From CAZCWX01 sp964502465 (GTDB lineage: Bacteria > Desulfobacterota > Binatia > Bin18), in contig CAZCWX010000463.1 in the NCBI GenBank assembly GCA_964502465.1, forward strand, positions 1-9,781: a DNA stretch of 9,781 bases, given 5' to 3'. Position numbers and translations under genes: made by a program. The notes below the pieces were generated by a model, which saw nothing but the letters and a program-made list of their open reading frames with translations, was not told the origin of the DNA and ran no database searches. The number at the start of each line of letters is the position of its first letter. Position 1 is the first letter of the stretch. Below, one piece after another: positions 6,498 to 9,781 of this stretch.

Positions 6498-8123
6498 CTA
6501 CTGACCGTTCCTCGGTAGGGGCGAAGCGCTGCTTCGCCCTGCGGAAGGCGACCCGTCGGGTTGTCCCCACAACCTTGATACTGGTTTCTCTAGCTCCTTC
6601 AGCTTGACAACATGAAAGAGCACAAGCAGCGCCGCACTCAATCCATACATGACCGCAAACGCCGGGGCGGCGGCGATGCCAAATTGGTTCTGTACTCCTG
6701 ATGGCGTGAGTTCGTAGGCATGGATCAGGCCCAACAATGACAGGACTGCCGCTGTTGCCGTCCACCCTGCCGCTTTGAGGAACTCCCGTTCAATGACAAA
6801 AACCAGGATGGCGGCAAGGACCATCGCACTGAGCAGAAACCCCTGATTCAGGGCAATCATGCCGTGGATATATAAATCGTTCCCAAAGGCTGGCGCCACC
6901 TCGAAGAGGCTCTTCCCGGCCGCACGCACACTCGTCTCGACCAGTAATAATGCCCAGGCGGCTAAAGACGGAATGAGTCCAAAAGCCACGGCTAACGCAT
7001 GGCCCTTCGGCACCTCTTGAAATGCCTGGGCCGTGATGATGATGCCAATCCAGAGCAAAATCCCCAAGGTCGCTTCTAGCGGCACAATCTTCAGCACGAG
7101 CGAAATGCCGCCAAACAAGCAGAGCAGGGTAACCACCGCTCCATTCAGCACTGAATAGCCCGTCCGGGCGCCCATCGCCTTCCACGCCGGGTGTCCAATG
7201 TAAATAGTTGTCGGAAACGCACTGCCGAAGAACGCTGCGGCCAGGCTGCCGATGCCGTTTGCCAACAACGAGGGCTTGGTCTCGTAATGATCTCCCGCCG
7301 CCTCTGCACTTTCGAGATTTTGCAGGGAGCCAACCACGTTGAAGAGGCCCATAGGAAAGATCACTGCCAGATATTTCCAGCCGGCAGCACTCGTGAGCAG
7401 GGCGAACACATCCCCCGGCACCAGGACCGGTGCATGCAGGGCAAAAGTATAGGGCTCTGTCGGCGGAGAAAAAGAAGGCAACCCAACCGCCCGGAGGAAC
7501 CAGGCAAGCCCGACACCGATGAGGACGGCCACAAACCCTCCAGGGAGACCGAAGGGTAATGTACTGCGTGAGGCATACGCCGCCAGGGTCAGCATCATAG
7601 GGACGATGGCAATGGCAGGCGCAGCGAAGATCTGGAAAACGAACCCCATCGAAATAAACGTGATAGCAACCCCGGCCAGTGCCGCCAACAGCGCAGCTCG
7701 GGGGGTATGACGGCGAATCCAGTCTCCGACAAACGCTCCACCGGTTTCCATCACACCACTCAGGAAACACGCGAATAAGCCCGCTTGCCAGGCTAAGGTG
7801 GGGTTCTTGGTCTCCTGGTAGATGGGTCCCATGATGAGAAACACATAGGCAAACAGACTCGGGGTGTTGATCCCGTATGGCAGGGCGGTCACATCGTCAC
7901 GGCCAGTGTCTCTCACGAGTTGCCTCGCCTGCCAGGCATAAAAGAGGTTCCCCAGGAGGATCGACACCGCAGCGCCTGGCAGGATACGTCCAGTGACCAG
8001 TTCGTCAGGCAAGCCGCAGACCACCTTGCCGAGCACAGCAATGAGCATTAACTGCAACAGGTTATCGACAAATAAGCCAAAAAAACCATCGACGTCGCCA
8101 CGAACAAACCAGGAGTGATTCAT
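6498..8123 (-). CDS. NCS2-like (xanthine/uracil-type) membrane permease
   Basis: The 541-residue protein has about a dozen hydrophobic segments and resembles the NCS2 nucleobase:cation symporter family. Notable blocks are LPYGINTPSLFAYVF (about 81-95), GVMETGGAFVGDW (123-135), GSLQNLESAEAAGD (265-278) and the FPTTIYIGHPAWKAMGARTGYS stretch (303-324). The last two align in character with the TM8-TM10 substrate region of NCS2/AzgA proteins. Substrate cannot be assigned; purines, uracil or something else are open. I chose the ATG at 8123; a TTG two codons earlier is possible, and neither has a strong ribosome binding site. The hydrophilic tail after KLKELEKPVS (about 517-541) is encoded by palindromic repeat DNA, so the C-terminus has probably been extended by repeat insertion. 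It is separated from corA by a 250-base repeat-bearing gap and is probably transcribed alone. Confidence 0.82.
   Translation of the reverse strand: MNHSWFVRGDVDGFFGLFVDNLLQLMLIAVLGKVVCGLPDELVTGRILPGAAVSILLGNLFYAWQARQLVRDTGRDDVTALPYGINTPSLFAYVFLIMGPIYQETKNPTLAWQAGLFACFLSGVMETGGAFVGDWIRRHTPRAALLAALAGVAITFISMGFVFQIFAAPAIAIVPMMLTLAAYASRSTLPFGLPGGFVAVLIGVGLAWFLRAVGLPSFSPPTEPYTFALHAPVLVPGDVFALLTSAAGWKYLAVIFPMGLFNVVGSLQNLESAEAAGDHYETKPSLLANGIGSLAAAFFGSAFPTTIYIGHPAWKAMGARTGYSVLNGAVVTLLCLFGGISLVLKIVPLEATLGILLWIGIIITAQAFQEVPKGHALAVAFGLIPSLAAWALLLVETSVRAAGKSLFEVAPAFGNDLYIHGMIALNQGFLLSAMVLAAILVFVIEREFLKAAGWTATAAVLSLLGLIHAYELTPSGVQNQFGIAAAPAFAVMYGLSAALLVLFHVVKLKELEKPVSRLWGQPDGSPSAGRSSASPLPRNGQ
6514..6575. 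repeat. Palindromic repeat overlapping the permease 3' end
   Basis: GGGGCGAAGC (6518-6527) pairs with GCTTCGCCCT (6531-6540) around a three-base loop: ten pairs, one of them G-U. Next to it ACCCG and CGGGT flank a single base near 6550-6560, forming a second smaller dyad. The repeat lies inside the reading frame and encodes permease residues about 528-536 and neighbours. Similar GTAGGGGCGAAGC palindromes are, from memory, common dispersed repeats in environmental genomes. Confidence 0.5.
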
Positions 8124-8238
8124 AAGCAAGGGATCTTACCGTGAGTGTGGGACCTGGTCGAGAACCGGAGCACACAATTTGATTGACGCGCGCCAAGGTC
8201 TTGCTATAGGGAACCTAAACGAGATGTACCGTAAGACG

Positions 8239-8340
8239 CCGCGTTCGCCCTTCGACTTCGCTTCGCTCAGGGCGAACGGTTTCAGTGCCCGTTCGTGCTG
8301 AGCGTAACCCGTAGGGTGAAGTCGAAGCATGGACGGCGGT
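8239..8340. repeat. Two adjacent inverted repeats between corA and the permease
   Basis: The 250-base gap contains two palindromic units. CGTTCGCCCT (8242-8251) is the perfect reverse complement of AGGGCGAACG (8269-8278), with a 17-base loop rich in TTCGCTTCG. Then CCGTTCGTGCT (8289-8299) pairs with AGCATGGACGG (8326-8336) at nine of eleven positions. They resemble the dispersed CCTGAGCGAAGTCGAAGG-type elements seen in many environmental bacteria. There is no T run, so a terminator role for corA is possible but unproven. No gene is evident in the gap. Confidence 0.6.
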
Positions 8341-8373
8341 CGCCACAAATGATTGAGGAGAACTCTATGCTCC

Positions 8374-9546
8374 TTACCCTGGCCCGACAGTGTCCTGCTT
8401 CATCCGAACAACCCGGTGCAGGACCCTAGGCGTTCCTAACCACCCTCTCCGCCAAAAAAGGACGAGCTGACCAATGGCAATGACCGCCATCAGCGCCAGA
8501 GAAAAGGGATAGCCCCAGTACCAGTCGAGTTCGGGCATGTTCCAAGGAGATGCGGCTGGACTGAAATTCATCCCATAGACTCCGGCAATAAAAGTCAATG
8601 GAATAAAGATCACAGCAATGACCGTAAGCACCCGCATGACTTCGTTGGTACGGTTGCTCACACTCGACAGGTAGACATCCATGAGATCGGCCCCCAGTTC
8701 TCGATACGTTTCGACGAGGTCCATCAATTGCACGGTGTGGTCGTAACAATCACGCAGGTAGACACGCGTCTCGTCCGTAATCAGGGGAGTCACATCTCGC
8801 AGCAGCGAGTTCATCGCCTCGCGTTGCGGCCAGAGGGCACGCCGCAGCGTTAACAGATCACGCTTGACCTCGTGGATGCGGGCGACAATGCTGTGGTCCG
8901 GCTGAACGACAACCTCATCCTCAAGCGCATCTAAGCGTTCACCGTACTCTTCCAAGATAGGAAAATACGCATCCACAATCGCGTCGAGGAGCGCATACGC
9001 GAGGTAATCTGCCCCGGCGTCGCGCATCCGTCCGCGTTTGTGGCGGATGCGTTCACGGACCGGCTCAAGACAATCGCCCGGATGTTCATCAAAGGTCAAG
9101 ACGAAGTGAGGACCAAGAAAGAGGCTGAATTGGTCAGTATCCAACTGTTCACCGGCAACCGCCATACGGGCCACACTATAGAGGTACTGACCGTATTCTT
9201 CGACTTTCGGTCGTTGGTGGACATCGACGACATCTTCCAAAGCAAGCCCGTGCAGGGCAAAAATTTCCCCCAGCGTCCGAATCGCTTCGATATCCCCTAA
9301 CCCCTCCACATGGATCCACATCACTGGCCATTGTCCCAGAAACGCACGCACGTCTCGCGGGTTCTTCACCTCTTGCTCGATCATCTCCTCTGGTCCATAG
9401 GCCATCAAGCGGATCAGCGGATGGGGGGCCTCGAGATCAACCGGCATCAGCGTCCCTGGAGGAGTGCCAGGTGGCATACGGCGGTGCGTCTGTCGTTTAT
9501 GCTTTTTGTGATGGTGTCCCTTTGCCTTTGTGAGGTGCGGCTTCAT
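8374..9546 (-). CDS. corA: CorA family divalent-cation transporter
   Basis: The 390-residue protein is a CorA-type channel for magnesium, possibly cobalt or nickel, working as an inner-membrane pentamer. The cytoplasmic part shows VMWIHVEGLGDIEAIRTLGEIFALHGLALEDV and HQRPKVEEY (about 75-119), then the long helical stalk. Two C-terminal membrane segments follow. The first ends in the hallmark YGMN (GMN at 325-327), and a loop with MPELDWYWGYP leads to the second (YPFSLALMAVIAIGQLVLFW). The N-terminus is unusual: about 23 residues rich in His, Lys and Arg (KAKGHHHKKHKRQTHRR). About twenty residues follow the usual RRGWL end. The start is the ATG at 9546 (GGAAAGGGAA upstream), which overlaps the stop of the preceding small gene as ATGA, suggesting translational coupling. 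Family call is very secure; ion preference is inferred only. Confidence 0.94.
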   Translation of the reverse strand: MKPHLTKAKGHHHKKHKRQTHRRMPPGTPPGTLMPVDLEAPHPLIRLMAYGPEEMIEQEVKNPRDVRAFLGQWPVMWIHVEGLGDIEAIRTLGEIFALHGLALEDVVDVHQRPKVEEYGQYLYSVARMAVAGEQLDTDQFSLFLGPHFVLTFDEHPGDCLEPVRERIRHKRGRMRDAGADYLAYALLDAIVDAYFPILEEYGERLDALEDEVVVQPDHSIVARIHEVKRDLLTLRRALWPQREAMNSLLRDVTPLITDETRVYLRDCYDHTVQLMDLVETYRELGADLMDVYLSSVSNRTNEVMRVLTVIAVIFIPLTFIAGVYGMNFSPAASPWNMPELDWYWGYPFSLALMAVIAIGQLVLFWRRGWLGTPRVLHRVVRMKQDTVGPG

Positions 9547-9781
9547 TGATTCCCTTTCCACGCACGATAGGCGTCCTTCATGCAGATCGCACAGGGCCGA
9601 TAACCGGCCAGGCGTGCGGTCTGTTCGTCGGCAAAAAAGACCCGCTCTTTCACATAATACCCCTTGGCAATCCAGCGCCGGGCACTGGGACAATCCAGGC
9701 GACCGTAGACTCGGCGTTTGCGGTGCCCACCGAACGTCCCTGGAATCAGACTCTCGTACGGCTCTCCCTCTTCGTTCAGCA
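9543..9781 (-). CDS. Ada-type metal-binding domain protein (partial, 5' end outside window)
   Basis: The last 78 codons of a small protein are visible and run off the right edge. The sequence contains GGHRKRRVYGRLDCPSARRWI, then VKERVFFADEQTARLAGYRPCAICM, which matches the N-terminal zinc-binding domain of Ada (VFFxxxxxAxxAGYRPCxxC). In Ada four cysteines bind zinc and one is the methyl-phosphotriester acceptor. Here only three (DCPS and CAIC) are seen, so a His or another residue may complete the site, or the site differs. No methyltransferase or AraC domain follows: the gene stops right after the domain, so it is a stand-alone small protein. Its TGA overlaps the corA ATG by the ATGA arrangement, so the two probably form an operon. 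Direct DNA-repair activity is not supported. Confidence 0.8.
   Translation of the reverse strand, partial: LNEEGEPYESLIPGTFGGHRKRRVYGRLDCPSARRWIAKGYYVKERVFFADEQTARLAGYRPCAICMKDAYRAWKGNQ

Noticed and set aside
6790..7770. Long open frame of 326 codons on the minus strand inside the permease
   Set aside because: It is a shadow frame with Cys/Arg-rich, non-family-like translation. The overlapping frame shows clear membrane segments and NCS2-type motifs.
8367..8429. 20-codon plus-strand frame with GAGGAG six bases before ATG, antisense to the corA end
   Set aside because: The ribosome binding site is good, but the frame overlaps the corA 3' coding end, has no recognisable sequence and is short enough to arise by chance.
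9547..9693. Upstream start of CorA at 9693
   Set aside because: The extension overlaps the well-supported Ada-like coding frame and has no CorA similarity. The ATG at 9546 has a ribosome binding site and the ATGA overlap.

Overview
The window reads as an ordinary chromosomal segment of a free-living, metabolically versatile bacterium of moderate to fairly high GC. Nothing in it fixes the phylum. The fused trpE(G) with a tandem-Trp leader resembles the arrangement known from Rhizobiales. The Uma2 gene and several palindromic intergenic repeats are of kinds I associate with many environmental lineages. I would place it only as a proteobacterium or a related environmental phylum. No phage, transposase, CRISPR array, tRNA or rRNA is visible.

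Left part (1-2134): a minus-strand protein made of two tandem EthD-type domains diverges from a plus-strand acyl-CoA dehydrogenase. The gap between them holds two inverted arrays of degenerate seven-base units around a hairpin.

Centre (2135-4606): the most informative locus, a trpE(G) fusion preceded by what looks like a complete ribosome-mediated attenuator. It has a 16-residue leader peptide with three consecutive Trp codons, mutually exclusive 1:2, 2:3 and 3:4 RNA helices, and a Rho-independent terminator with a T run. A second large hairpin follows before the trpE(G) ribosome binding site. The attenuator identifies the fusion as the tryptophan-biosynthetic enzyme rather than a secondary-metabolism homologue.

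Right-centre (4607-6500): a Uma2-family putative nuclease, a truncated remnant of an ECF sigma factor that keeps only region 2, and a secreted YceI-family protein. Right part (6498-9781, all minus strand): an NCS2-like permease whose last ~25 codons are made of palindromic repeat sequence, a repeat-filled 250-bp gap, a CorA-type divalent-cation transporter with a His/Lys-rich N-terminus, and the 3' part of a small Ada-type metal-binding-domain gene whose stop overlaps the corA start as ATGA.

Apart from the trp attenuation unit and the ada-like/corA pair, the genes look like single-gene units with no evident common pathway. I found no convincing undescribed multi-gene system. The best leads are the architecture of the trp attenuator, the heptad arrays upstream of the dehydrogenase, the sigma-factor remnant and the repeat-extended permease.
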